A stretch of 64,000 nucleotides of DNA, from NCBI GenBank assembly GCA_015056325.1, contig SVGL01000012.1, positions 1 through 64,000 of the forward strand, written 5' to 3'. The DNA is from Clostridiales bacterium (lineage in GTDB: Bacteria; Bacillota; Clostridia; Christensenellales; Aristaeellaceae). Below the pieces are notes generated by a model. It was not told the origin of the DNA. It worked only from the letters and a program-made list of their open reading frames with translations, and did no database searches. Below are positions 25,071 to 34,649 of this stretch, one piece after another; within the stretch, counting starts at the first letter, position 1, and each line of letters starts with the position of its first letter. Both the position numbers and the translations under genes were made by a program.

Positions 25071-25814
25071 ATGCTGGAACTCAAGCATATTTCCTTCGCT
25101 GTGCCGGGTGAAACGGCGGAGAAGGAGATCATTCGTGATATTTCGCTGACCGTCGGCAAGGGCAAGTTCGTGGTCATCACGGGCCCCAACGGCGGCGGCA
25201 AGTCCACCCTGGCCAAGCTGATCGCGGGCATTGAGAAGCCCACCGGCGGCGAGATCTGGCTGGACGGCGTCAACATGACCGACAAGTCCATCACCGAGCG
25301 TGCCCATATGGGCGTGAGCTACGCCTTCCAGCAGCCGGTGAAGTTCAAGGGCATCTGCGTGATCGACCTGCTGCGCATCGCCAGCGGGAAGAAGCTCTCC
25401 GTGGGCGACGCATGCGCGTATCTGAGCGAGGTGGGCCTGTGCGCCCGCGATTATATCAACCGCGAGGTGAACGGCAGCCTCTCCGGCGGCGAGCTGAAGC
25501 GCATCGAGATCGCCACCGTTCTGGCCCGCGGCACGGTGCTGTCCGTGTTCGACGAGCCGGAAGCAGGCATCGACCTGTGGAGCTTCAAGAGCCTCATCGA
25601 GGTTTTCGAGCGCATGCGCAGCGCCAATTCCGAGCGCACGATCGTCGTCATCAGCCACCAAGAGCGCATCCTGAACATCGCTGACGAGATCATCGTGCTG
25701 GGCGGCGGCCGCATCATGGCCCACGGCACCAAGGAAGAGATCCTCCCCACCCTGCTGGGCACCTCCTCCGCCGTCTCCGCCTGCGGCCAGCTCACGAAGG
25801 GAGGCGAGCAGTAA
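25071..25814 (+). CDS. sufC: Fe-S assembly ATPase, SufC/SmsC type
   Basis: A 247-residue ABC-type ATPase. Walker A GPNGGGKST is at residues 38-46, the signature SLSGGELKRIEIA near 135-147, Walker B LSVFDEPEAGID near 160. SufC ATPases drive Fe-S cluster assembly on the SufB-type scaffold. Here only one scaffold gene follows, and no sufD, sufS or sufU, so this is the two-gene minimal SUF-like (SmsCB) arrangement typical of anaerobic Clostridia and archaea. Its stop overlaps the next start (TAATG), implying coupled translation. Confidence 0.93.
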   Translation: MLELKHISFAVPGETAEKEIIRDISLTVGKGKFVVITGPNGGGKSTLAKLIAGIEKPTGGEIWLDGVNMTDKSITERAHMGVSYAFQQPVKFKGICVIDLLRIASGKKLSVGDACAYLSEVGLCARDYINREVNGSLSGGELKRIEIATVLARGTVLSVFDEPEAGIDLWSFKSLIEVFERMRSANSERTIVVISHQERILNIADEIIVLGGGRIMAHGTKEEILPTLLGTSSAVSACGQLTKGGEQ

Positions 25815-26731
25815 TGGACGCGATTCAGAAGCGCATCCTGATGGAGGTCGCGGGCCTGGAAAGCACGCCCCACGGCGCTTACAACATCCGCGCCAACGGC
25901 GAAACCTCTGCCCGCAGCACCACCGCCAACATCGACATCGTCTCCAAGGAAGACGGCTCCGGCATTGACATCTACATCAAGCCCGGCACCGTCAACGAGA
26001 GCATGCACATCCCGGTCATCCTGTCCGAGAGCGGCCTGAAGGAGGTCGTGTACAACGACTTCCACATCGGCGAAAACTGCGATGTGGTGATCGTCGCCGG
26101 CTGCGGCATCCACAACTGCGGCGACCAGGACTCCGAGCATGACGGCATCCACCGCTTCTTCGTGGGCGAAAATGCGAAGGTCAAGTACGTCGAGAAGCAC
26201 TACGGCGAGGGCGACGGCCAGGGCAAGCGCATCCTCAACCCTGTGACCGAGGTCACCATGGAAGCCAACTCCTCCTTGGAGATGGAAATGGTTCAAATTA
26301 AGGGCGTGGACAACACCGACCGCGTCACCCGCGCCGACCTGGCAGAGGGCGCGAGCCTCGTCGTTCGTGAGCGCCTGATGACCCACGGTGACCAGGTGGC
26401 CATCAGCTCCTACTTCGTCAATCTCAACGGCGAGGGCGCCTCCACCGACGTGGTGAGCCGCTCCGTCGCCCGCGACAACAGCTACCAGAAGTTTGACAGC
26501 AAGATCACCGGCAATGCGGCCTGCTCCGGCCATACCGAGTGCGACGCCATTATCATGGATCAGGCCAAGATCCTGGCCATCCCCCAGCTGGAGGCGAACC
26601 ATATCGACTCCGCGCTGATCCACGAAGCCGCCATCGGCAAGATCGCCGGCGAACAGATCATCAAGCTGATGACCCTGGGCCTCACCGAAGCCGAAGCCGA
26701 AGAACAGATCATCAACGGTTTCCTGAAGTAA
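25814..26731 (+). CDS. sufB: Fe-S scaffold protein, SufB/SufD-like (SmsB)
   Basis: A 305-residue protein with the SufB/SufD beta-helix core, shorter than classical SufB (about 470). It contains CGIHNCGDQDSEHDGIH, a metal-ligand-rich loop near residue 97, and the conserved C-terminal HTECDAIIMD and HEAAIGKIAGEQI segments. In minimal SUF-like systems a single such protein replaces the SufB-SufD pair, forming a dimer with SufC. AGGGAGGCGAGCAG before the overlapping ATG is its ribosome binding site. The cysteine desulfurase must come from elsewhere. Confidence 0.92.
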   Translation: MDAIQKRILMEVAGLESTPHGAYNIRANGETSARSTTANIDIVSKEDGSGIDIYIKPGTVNESMHIPVILSESGLKEVVYNDFHIGENCDVVIVAGCGIHNCGDQDSEHDGIHRFFVGENAKVKYVEKHYGEGDGQGKRILNPVTEVTMEANSSLEMEMVQIKGVDNTDRVTRADLAEGASLVVRERLMTHGDQVAISSYFVNLNGEGASTDVVSRSVARDNSYQKFDSKITGNAACSGHTECDAIIMDQAKILAIPQLEANHIDSALIHEAAIGKIAGEQIIKLMTLGLTEAEAEEQIINGFLK

Positions 26732-26737
26732 GCAGCA

Positions 26738-26776
26738 TAAAAGCAGCGCCGATTTCGCTCGGCGCTGCTCTTTTAT
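26738..26776. terminator. Bidirectional terminator between smsCB and the xylanase gene
   Basis: AGCAGCGCCGA (26742-26752) pairs with TCGGCGCTGCT (26759-26769); CTTTTAT follows on the plus strand and TTTTAT on the minus strand. Confidence 0.88.
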
Positions 26777-26780
26777 ACCC

Positions 26781-27992
26781 TTATTCGCCGCCCATCTGTG
26801 CGTAGATGGTCTTGAAGGAGTCCTTCACGTTCAGCTTCAGCGTGAACAGGCCGCAGTAGGGGCCATTCAGCTTCCAGGTGTAGTGGCTGCTGGGCAGGTT
26901 GTTGCAGTCCGTGAGGCCCCAGATGGCCACGCTGGTCAGCGGGTTGCCCTCGCCCTCGTTGGCGGCGCAGAACACCTCGAACATCTTGCCGTAGAAGGCC
27001 GCATGCTCCGCCTGCTTGCTTTCGTCATAGTTGCGCAGGGACATCTCGGTCAGCTGAACCTCCATACCCAGGGCTGCGTACTCCTTGATGCTCTTTTCGA
27101 CCTGCTTGACGTCGTTGGGGTTGAAGCAGCCGCTCTGGGTGCCGTAGCCGCCGATGTAGCCCTGCATGCCCACGCCGTCCACCAGCTGGCGGTAGTTGCC
27201 GTTCTCATCCTTGGCGAAGGTGTTGATGGACTTGATCAGCTCAATGATGGCGGCGCGCTTGCCATCGTACAGGGCGTTGTAATCGTTGTAGAAGAGGGTG
27301 ATGTCCGCGCCCAGAGCCTCCACCACATCCTTGGTGTAGAGGAAGGCCAGCTCCACATAGTCGGGACCGACGTACTCGTAGAAGGCGTTGATGGCGCCGC
27401 TTCGCACGGTGCGCAGGTGGCGGGGATCACCGGGCTTGTACTCGCCTACGTTGTCGCCCACGGCCTCGTTCACCACGTCCCAGCAGTACACCACGCCCGG
27501 GAACTCGGTCTCGAAGTGGGTGACAACCTGCTCGATGTAGGACTTCATGCGGGCCTTGAGGGTCTCCGCATCGGCAATGGGGTTCTTCGTGTCATAGCCC
27601 TCGTGGAAGAACCACTGGGTCATGTAGGCGTCCCACACCAGCACGTGGCCGCGCACCTTCAGGCCGTTGTCCGCAGCGAACTTGACCATCTTGTCCGCAG
27701 TGGCGTAGTTCATGCGGGGCATGCCGTCCTCCGCGGCCTTGGAGGCCCGCTGATCCAGTAGGGAGTAGGCCTTCATCTCGTTGGTGCAGGTGATAGTGTC
27801 GAAGTGATGGGCCACCAGCTTGCGGTAGTTGAAGTTGCCCAGGTCGGAGGCCGACAGGGGTGCGCCCATGGTGAAGCCGTACTGGGCAGTCAGCTCCTTC
27901 AGGGGCTGATAATCGAGGGCCGCACGGTCATCCGCCAGGGCGAAGGAACCCAGCAGCATCAGGGCCAGCAGGAGGGACAAAATCTTCTTCAT
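26781..27992 (-). CDS. GH10 endo-1,4-beta-xylanase, secreted
   Basis: A 403-residue enzyme with a signal peptide (MKKILSLLLALMLLGSFALA) followed directly by a GH10 barrel and no additional domain. Acid/base Glu176 lies in WDVVNEAV and nucleophile Glu316 in QLTEMS. GH10 enzymes cut the xylan backbone, tolerating arabinose branches. One oddity: the usual histidine of the LVWH motif is Asp121 (VLVWDAYMTQWF). It is the last gene of the 20-kb arabinoxylan cluster, preceded by GAAAGGAG. No anchoring domain is visible, so the enzyme should be released. Confidence 0.94.
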   Translation of the reverse strand: MKKILSLLLALMLLGSFALADDRAALDYQPLKELTAQYGFTMGAPLSASDLGNFNYRKLVAHHFDTITCTNEMKAYSLLDQRASKAAEDGMPRMNYATADKMVKFAADNGLKVRGHVLVWDAYMTQWFFHEGYDTKNPIADAETLKARMKSYIEQVVTHFETEFPGVVYCWDVVNEAVGDNVGEYKPGDPRHLRTVRSGAINAFYEYVGPDYVELAFLYTKDVVEALGADITLFYNDYNALYDGKRAAIIELIKSINTFAKDENGNYRQLVDGVGMQGYIGGYGTQSGCFNPNDVKQVEKSIKEYAALGMEVQLTEMSLRNYDESKQAEHAAFYGKMFEVFCAANEGEGNPLTSVAIWGLTDCNNLPSSHYTWKLNGPYCGLFTLKLNVKDSFKTIYAQMGGE

Positions 27993-28068
27993 GACGAATC
28001 TCCTTTCAGTTGTACCGGTTGATTTGTGTTGATTCTACCATATACAAACCAGATTCACCACACAAATA

Positions 28069-28106
28069 GAGGCGCGTTATGCTCACATTTTGCATAGCGC
28101 GCCTCA
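28069..28106 (-). terminator. Hairpin between GH51 and GH10 genes
   Basis: GAGGCGCG-TTATGC pairs with GCATA-GCGCGCCTC. The minus-strand tail (TATTTGTG) is a weak T-run, so it may be a partial terminator or a 3' stabiliser of the GH51 mRNA. Confidence 0.5.
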
Positions 28107-28115
28107 TGTTTTGTT

Positions 28116-29630
<1,515 letters not shown>

Positions 29631-29654
29631 TTAACCGGGGGACGCCCGGATTTT

Positions 29655-31622
29655 TTACTTGAGCTTGAAGGTCAGGATGGTCGCGGAGTAAGCAGGCAGT
29701 TCAATGGTGAGCGCGCCGTTCTCCAGGGTGACCTCGTTTGTCCTGGGCGCGATACGCTCCTTGTTCTGGAAGGTGTTGATATCGTTCTTCTCGCCGGTGA
29801 GACAGGTCACGGCGCCCATGCCGTCAGGTACGTTTGCCAGGTTCACGGTCATCTTGTCCGCATAGGCGGAGACGTTGACCAGCTTGACATACAGGCGGTC
29901 AGCCGTGCGGGTGACGACGTGGTAAATGAGCTTGTTGCGGCTATCCATCTCGCTGGCGACCACCTGATCCCCCGCGGTGGATGCAAACATCTGCTGCACG
30001 TGGTAATTGGGCGTCAGCAGCACTTCTCGGGCGTTGTACCAGATCAGGTCGGGCGTCCACTGCTGCATGCCCTCACGGGCCAGCAGCGGCGCGTAGGAGG
30101 CCATCACCACCACATCGCTGTTGCGCTCCAGGCCGGTCATGTAGGCGGCCTCACACAGGGCGCTGTACAGGTTGTTGGGGCGGCGGCCGTTGGGCTGGGT
30201 CGCCTCGTGGCAGGCGTATTCGCCCACGAAGACACGGGTGGTGCGGGGATACTTGTCATAGCGGTCCACATTGTTCAGGAACCAGGCGCTGTCCATGTAG
30301 TAGTGCTCGTCCACGATGGTATCGGGATACTTCGAGCGGATGGTACGCCAGGCTCTGGCCGGCATATCACCCTCTGCCACTGGGCCGGCGGAGGAGATGA
30401 TCGTGATCTCCGGATGGGCTGTCTTCACCGCCTTATACAGGATGTCGAAGCGATCCCAGTAAACCTGATCCCAGTTTTCATTGCCGATGCCCAGGTACTT
30501 GAGGTTGAAGGGCTCCGGGTGGCCCATTTCCGCACGGAGCGCGCCCCACTCGGTGGTCACGTCGCCATTTGCGAATTCGATCAGGTCGAGCAAATCCTGG
30601 GCGTATTCGTGGGTCTCAGCAATGGTGAGCGGAGCTTCCTTCACGTCGCGGGCCTGGCACAGGAGGCCGGAGTGCACCACGGGCAGGGGCTCGGCGCCGA
30701 TGGCCTCGGAGAGCATGAAGTACTCATAATAGCCCAGGCCGTAAGACTGCATGTAGCCCCAGGTGTTGAAGTTTTCCTTGCGCGCCTCAATGGGGCCGAC
30801 AGTGTCCTTCCAGTCGTAGAAGTTCTCGCGGTAGTAGCTGCCCTCGGTAACGCATCCACCGGGGAAACGCAGGAAGGAGGGGTTCAAATCCTTGAGGGCC
30901 TGCACCAGATCGGCCCGCAGACCGCCATTGGGCCAATCCGCACCATATGCGTCCGCCGGGATGAGGGAGGCCATGTCGAAGTCCACCGCGCCAGTGCCGT
31001 GCATGATGAAAGACAGCACCGCATCCTCGGTGTGGGCGGCCTTAAAGGTCACCTCGTACTTCTGCCATTCATTGGTCAGCGTGAAGCGCTTGGGCACCGC
31101 CAGAGACTTGCCGGTGCGCTTGGTCAGGGCAATTTCCACCTGGCCGTCAAAGTCGCCGGCGTTGCGCATCCACACAAAGCATCGGTAAGTTTTGCCCTCC
31201 TCCACCGGGATGCCGCCGGCAAAGGTCGTTGCCTGGTAGCCCAGGTTGGCAAAGCGGTACTCGCCCTTCGTGCAGTTGACCCGCATGTAGGTGGGGTTAT
31301 TCTCGTTGAGGGGATTTTCCGTCTGCACGGTAGCAGTGCCGGTGGCGCCAAAGGCCAGGTTGAAGCCCCAGCCGTTGTAGTGGTCGGTCACGCGGGGATT
31401 GAGGATGTCCTCGTACTCAAAGGAGCGGTTCTGCAGCAGCTCAGCGTAGAGGCCGCCGTCCGCACCGTAGTTAATGTCCTCGAAGAAGAGGCCGTAGAGG
31501 GTGTCGCTCATCTCCACGGTGGTGACATTGGCGTCCGCGGTGAGGGTGGACGCGGTGGTCACCTCCGCCAGGGCCGCCACAGGCAGCATCAGCGCCACGA
31601 AAAGGGCTATGAACTTGCGCAT
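29655..31622 (-). CDS. GH51 alpha-L-arabinofuranosidase, secreted, with N-terminal CBM-like domain
   Basis: A 655-residue GH51 enzyme with a signal peptide (MRKFIALFVALMLPVAALA). After a short strand segment (SDTLYGLFFEDINYGADGG) comes a CBM4/9-like beta-sandwich insertion at roughly residues 65-210, then the barrel with acid/base Glu382 in GIGNENWDQ and nucleophile Glu439 in IVDEHYYMD, and a C-terminal beta domain. It strips arabinose from polymeric arabinoxylan or arabinan outside the cell. The ATG at 31622 follows TAGGAG; upstream in-frame codons lie in the promoter region. Confidence 0.93.
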   Translation of the reverse strand: MRKFIALFVALMLPVAALAEVTTASTLTADANVTTVEMSDTLYGLFFEDINYGADGGLYAELLQNRSFEYEDILNPRVTDHYNGWGFNLAFGATGTATVQTENPLNENNPTYMRVNCTKGEYRFANLGYQATTFAGGIPVEEGKTYRCFVWMRNAGDFDGQVEIALTKRTGKSLAVPKRFTLTNEWQKYEVTFKAAHTEDAVLSFIMHGTGAVDFDMASLIPADAYGADWPNGGLRADLVQALKDLNPSFLRFPGGCVTEGSYYRENFYDWKDTVGPIEARKENFNTWGYMQSYGLGYYEYFMLSEAIGAEPLPVVHSGLLCQARDVKEAPLTIAETHEYAQDLLDLIEFANGDVTTEWGALRAEMGHPEPFNLKYLGIGNENWDQVYWDRFDILYKAVKTAHPEITIISSAGPVAEGDMPARAWRTIRSKYPDTIVDEHYYMDSAWFLNNVDRYDKYPRTTRVFVGEYACHEATQPNGRRPNNLYSALCEAAYMTGLERNSDVVVMASYAPLLAREGMQQWTPDLIWYNAREVLLTPNYHVQQMFASTAGDQVVASEMDSRNKLIYHVVTRTADRLYVKLVNVSAYADKMTVNLANVPDGMGAVTCLTGEKNDINTFQNKERIAPRTNEVTLENGALTIELPAYSATILTFKLK

Positions 31623-31663
31623 CCTGCGATTCACTCCTACTGTTTCATACTGTTCTGATATCG

Positions 31664-31746
31664 ATATTATTGCACAGCCCGGGCAAAATTCAAGGGACCT
31701 GGTCATCATTTGGTCATCCCGTTTCCCGGATGATCAAGCGGTCATC
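31664..31746 (-). promoter_or_regulatory. Internal promoter with tandem GATGACC operator repeats
   Basis: On the minus strand TTGAAT (31688-31693), 18 bp, TAATAT (31664-31669). Immediately upstream of the -35 box lie GATGACC repeats at 31701-31707, 31712-31718 and 31740-31746 (written GGTCATC on the plus strand), two of them 11 bp apart, plus the related GGATGATC at 31729-31736. This pattern suggests an activator or repressor controlling the GH51-GH51-GH10 tail of the locus. Confidence 0.5.
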
Positions 31747-31756
31747 ACACCCCGTG

Positions 31757-31791
31757 CAAAACGGGGGAGCAGCCCGAAAACTGCTCCCCCG
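31757..31791 (-). terminator. Terminator after the binding-protein gene
   Basis: On the minus strand CGGGGGAGCAG pairs with CTGCTCCCCCG and is followed by TTTTG. Confidence 0.85.
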
Positions 31792-31837
31792 CGGGAATAA
31801 CGTACCTTGTTCTCAGAGAGAACGGTGCTGCGGCTGA

Positions 31838-33268
31838 TTACTCAGCGGTGGGAGCGCCGTAGATCTCGAAGAAGGCAGCCATAGCCTGGTCGTAGTAGTA
31901 ACGGCCCTGCTCAGCCAGCCAGGTGGTGTAATCCCAGGGATCAGCCGCGCCAGCGGAAACAGCAGCCTCAATGCCGATGGTGCCGTTGAAGTCGCCGCCG
32001 TTGTAGGCGTTAGCCAGGAAGGCGTTGAAGCCGGGGATGGTACGGGCGCCCCAGGTGACGGGGTTCTGGATGTTCTCCATGAAGGACACCCAGTCGTTCC
32101 AGTAGCCCAGGTCAGGCATCAGGGCGGCGAAAGCCTCGTTCAGCTCGTCGTCCTGGATCATGGGCAGGCAGTTGGGCACGTTGTAAGCCTTGTTCTCGGT
32201 GCCTTCCCAGACGATGGTGGGGAACAGCTCAACGCGCTTCATCCAGCCGTCCTTGCCCCAGCACAGGTACTTGACCATTTCGTAGGCCTCACGGGGATGC
32301 TCACACTGAGAGGAGATGGCCACGCCATCCAGGAAGGCCAGCTGGCCAGCGTTCTCAGCGCCCACCGGGGGGTTGTAGGGAACCATCTTGATGCCGCGGT
32401 CCAGAGCCAGGGGCTGGGTGTAGATGTTGTTCAGGGTCCAGAAGGCGTCGGTCAGGACAGCCACGTGACCAGTCTGGCCAGGCCACTCGTTGGAGGGGTC
32501 AACAGCCAGGTAAGCGTCGGAACCGCCCACAGCAGTGTTGCCCAGACGGATGTTCTCCAGCTGCAGCTCGAGGGACTCAGCCCAACCGGACTCGAAGTTG
32601 TAGCTTTCGCCGTTCCAGCCGAATTCGCCGATGGAGTTGGCAGTCAGGGCGATGGGGCCGCAGGTAACGGGGGCATACATGCCGTTGGAGTAGGCCCAGA
32701 TCTGCTGGGTGGGATCGGTCAGGGTCTGGGTCAGCTCAACGAACTCTTCCCAGGTCCAGTCCTGGCCAGGCATTTCCACGTTCAGAGCCTCGAAAACGTT
32801 GGCATCCATGAACACGGTAGCGGGCAGGAACTCGCCGGCCATGAAGAAGCAGCGCTCGCCGTCGATGTAGCCCATCTTGCGGATGGTGCTGTACAGCTTG
32901 GTCTGAGCCTCTTCGTCGTTCTCGATGTACATGCTGATATCAGCCATGTAGGGGCTGGCCATCAGGGGATCGAGGTCCAGGAAGAAGAAGGCGTCCGGCA
33001 GGTCGCCGGCGGCGGCATAGTTGGTCAGGTCCGCGGTCACGTCAGCGGTGGTGGTGCGGATGACGGTGACGGTGATGTTGGGATAGAGCTCCATGAAGGA
33101 AGCGGCCAGCGCCTCGGTCATCTCGAAGTCGTCCCAGGTCATGATAGACAGTTCGATGGGATCGGTGGTGTTCATGGGAGGCATGTTGTACTCACCCTCG
33201 GCAGTCGCAAAAGACGCCAGGGACAGCACCATGCACAGCGCCAGAACCAGGGAAACGAGCTTTTTCAT
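31838..33268 (-). CDS. Sugar ABC transporter substrate-binding protein
   Basis: A 476-residue extracellular family 1-type solute-binding protein with signal peptide MKKLVSLVLALCMVLSLASFATA and mature N-terminus EGEYNMPP. Conserved features are IMTWDDFEMTEALAASFMELYP, DAFFFLDLDP and GKDGWMKRVELFPT. It should capture arabinoxylan-derived oligosaccharides for the permease pair encoded just upstream. No lipobox cysteine is present although a Gram-positive cell would need an anchor. AAAGGAGG precedes the ATG. The gene lies after the 350-bp hairpin array and before a strong terminator, likely allowing higher expression than the permeases. Confidence 0.9.
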   Translation of the reverse strand: MKKLVSLVLALCMVLSLASFATAEGEYNMPPMNTTDPIELSIMTWDDFEMTEALAASFMELYPNITVTVIRTTTADVTADLTNYAAAGDLPDAFFFLDLDPLMASPYMADISMYIENDEEAQTKLYSTIRKMGYIDGERCFFMAGEFLPATVFMDANVFEALNVEMPGQDWTWEEFVELTQTLTDPTQQIWAYSNGMYAPVTCGPIALTANSIGEFGWNGESYNFESGWAESLELQLENIRLGNTAVGGSDAYLAVDPSNEWPGQTGHVAVLTDAFWTLNNIYTQPLALDRGIKMVPYNPPVGAENAGQLAFLDGVAISSQCEHPREAYEMVKYLCWGKDGWMKRVELFPTIVWEGTENKAYNVPNCLPMIQDDELNEAFAALMPDLGYWNDWVSFMENIQNPVTWGARTIPGFNAFLANAYNGGDFNGTIGIEAAVSAGAADPWDYTTWLAEQGRYYYDQAMAAFFEIYGAPTAE

Positions 33269-33620
33269 TTTGGGGTCCTCCTTTTAAACTAATCTAAAGC
33301 CTCTGACCAGGCTTTGATCCGAAGTAGGGGCCTTCAAATGAAGGCCAAGTTATCTGCCGTCGGCAGACTGCAAATCGAAAATCGGCGACATGCGCGGCGA
33401 TTTTCGTGCGATTCCATTGAGGCTGGGCTTTGCCCAGCGAACGCAGCTCATTGCAAGCAATGAGCCAGTGTAGCCAGCGCCGAAACTTGTCTTCGGTGAT
33501 GGCCGAAAACATGAATCGCTTCCATACACGAGCGAACGGCCAGGAGGCGCTATGCGCCGACCAGTAAGCGAGTGCTGATTCGTGAAAATGCTATGAGCAT
33601 TTTCACGAGACCGTCAGGTC
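33269..33620 (-). other. Gene-free 350-bp array of hairpins
   Basis: This gap between the second permease and its binding protein holds at least seven inverted repeats: TCGTGAAAATGCT/AGCATTTTCACGA (33580-33608, 13 bp, perfect), GGCGC/GCGCC (33546-33558), the three stems of repeat element C (33418-33511), GAAAATCG/CGATTTTC (33377-33406), CTGCCG/CGGCAG (33355-33367) and CCTTC/GAAGG (33331-33344). None is followed by a T-run on the minus strand. It may stabilise the upstream mRNA segment, or be an unrecognised structured RNA. Confidence 0.6.
33418..33511 (+). repeat. Three-hairpin repeat element, copy C (inverted relative to A and B)
   Basis: On the plus strand: hairpin 3 GCTGGGC/GCCCAGC (33422-33438), hairpin 2 GCTCATTGC/GCAATGAGC (33446-33465), linker GTAGCCAGC, hairpin 1 CCGAA/TTCGG (33480-33496), and linker GATGGCCGAAAA. 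Read on the opposite strand it aligns with copies A and B over the linkers, while all three stems have different, still complementary sequences. Confidence 0.65.
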
Positions 33621-34634
33621 TTACTCGCCGGTAATACCGGCCTTGTCGATGGACTCGACAAACTGCTTCTGCAGGAAGAAGTACAGCACCATCATCGGCG
33701 CCACGGAAAGCATCGTGCCCGCCATCTTGATGGCGTCATTCAGCTTGTTGGTGGATGTGGTGGACTGGGCATGGGTAGCGTAGACGGCATTGTAACTGTC
33801 TTCGAACTTGTTCAGCTCCAGCATCAGGGTCGTGAGGCCCGTGTTGCGGGTATTGCTCGAGCCCAGGTAGGTACGAACCAGATCAACCTCGTTCCAATAC
33901 CAGACAAAGGAGAAGAGCGTCACCACCACGATGGCCGCCGAGCACAGCGGCACCGCAATGCGGAAGTAAGCCTTGATGTGGCCCGCACCGTCGATCTCCG
34001 CCGCCTCGATGAGGGACTGCGGCGTCTGCCGGTGGAAGTTGTAGAAGATCAGGATGCACAGGCAGCTCTTGAAGCCCTGGCCGAGGATGGCCGTAATCAG
34101 GAAGGGCTTGACCGTGCCGTCGATGATCTGCATCTCAATGCCGAAGTTGTTCTTGAAGAACAGCGGGATGTCGCTGTTGAAGAGCAGGAAGTTGGGTACC
34201 GCGATGGTCTGGGCAGGCAGCAGGAAGGACAGGATCAAGAGGCCCATCCACAGCAGCTTGCCCGGGAAATTGTACCGCGCAAAGCCGTAGCCCACCCAGG
34301 AGGTGATGAACACCTGGCACAGGGTGGAGGACAGGGCGATGACGAGGTTCTTCCACAGGGAGCCCCAGTAGTCCATCGTGTCGATGGCCTGCTTGTAGTT
34401 GCTCAGCGTCAGGGTGGAGGGAATCCACTTGGCAGAGGAGTCCAGCAGATCCTTCTTGTCCATCAGCGAGCGGGAGAACATGTACAATACCGGATACAGG
34501 TAGATGAAGGCGATGGTGATCAGCAGCGTGTACACCACGCAGCCCATGATCAGGCCGCGTTTCTCGTTGCTGCCCAGGAGTACCTTCTTGTAGTAGTCCT
34601 TGCGCGCTTCCTTGGGGATGCTTCTGATTTTCAT
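33621..34634 (-). CDS. Sugar ABC transporter permease (MalG type)
   Basis: A 337-residue integral membrane protein with six helices and the EAAEIDGAGHIKAYFRIAVPL loop that contacts the ATPase. A C-terminal region of about 60 residues (DSYNAVYATHAQSTTSTNKL) precedes a typical FLQKQFVESIDKAGITGE end seen in CUT1 permeases. It pairs with the upstream MalF-type permease, 15 bp away. AGGAGGGGAG before the ATG is its ribosome binding site. No ATP-binding subunit is encoded nearby; CUT1 systems of Firmicutes usually share a common MsmX/MsmK-type ATPase. Confidence 0.92.
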   Translation of the reverse strand: MKIRSIPKEARKDYYKKVLLGSNEKRGLIMGCVVYTLLITIAFIYLYPVLYMFSRSLMDKKDLLDSSAKWIPSTLTLSNYKQAIDTMDYWGSLWKNLVIALSSTLCQVFITSWVGYGFARYNFPGKLLWMGLLILSFLLPAQTIAVPNFLLFNSDIPLFFKNNFGIEMQIIDGTVKPFLITAILGQGFKSCLCILIFYNFHRQTPQSLIEAAEIDGAGHIKAYFRIAVPLCSAAIVVVTLFSFVWYWNEVDLVRTYLGSSNTRNTGLTTLMLELNKFEDSYNAVYATHAQSTTSTNKLNDAIKMAGTMLSVAPMMVLYFFLQKQFVESIDKAGITGE

Positions 34635-34649
34635 TCTCTTCTCCCCTCC

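Noticed and set aside
33269..33620. CRISPR array
   Set aside because: The inverted repeats differ from each other in sequence and spacing; there are no identical direct repeats with unique spacers and no cas genes.
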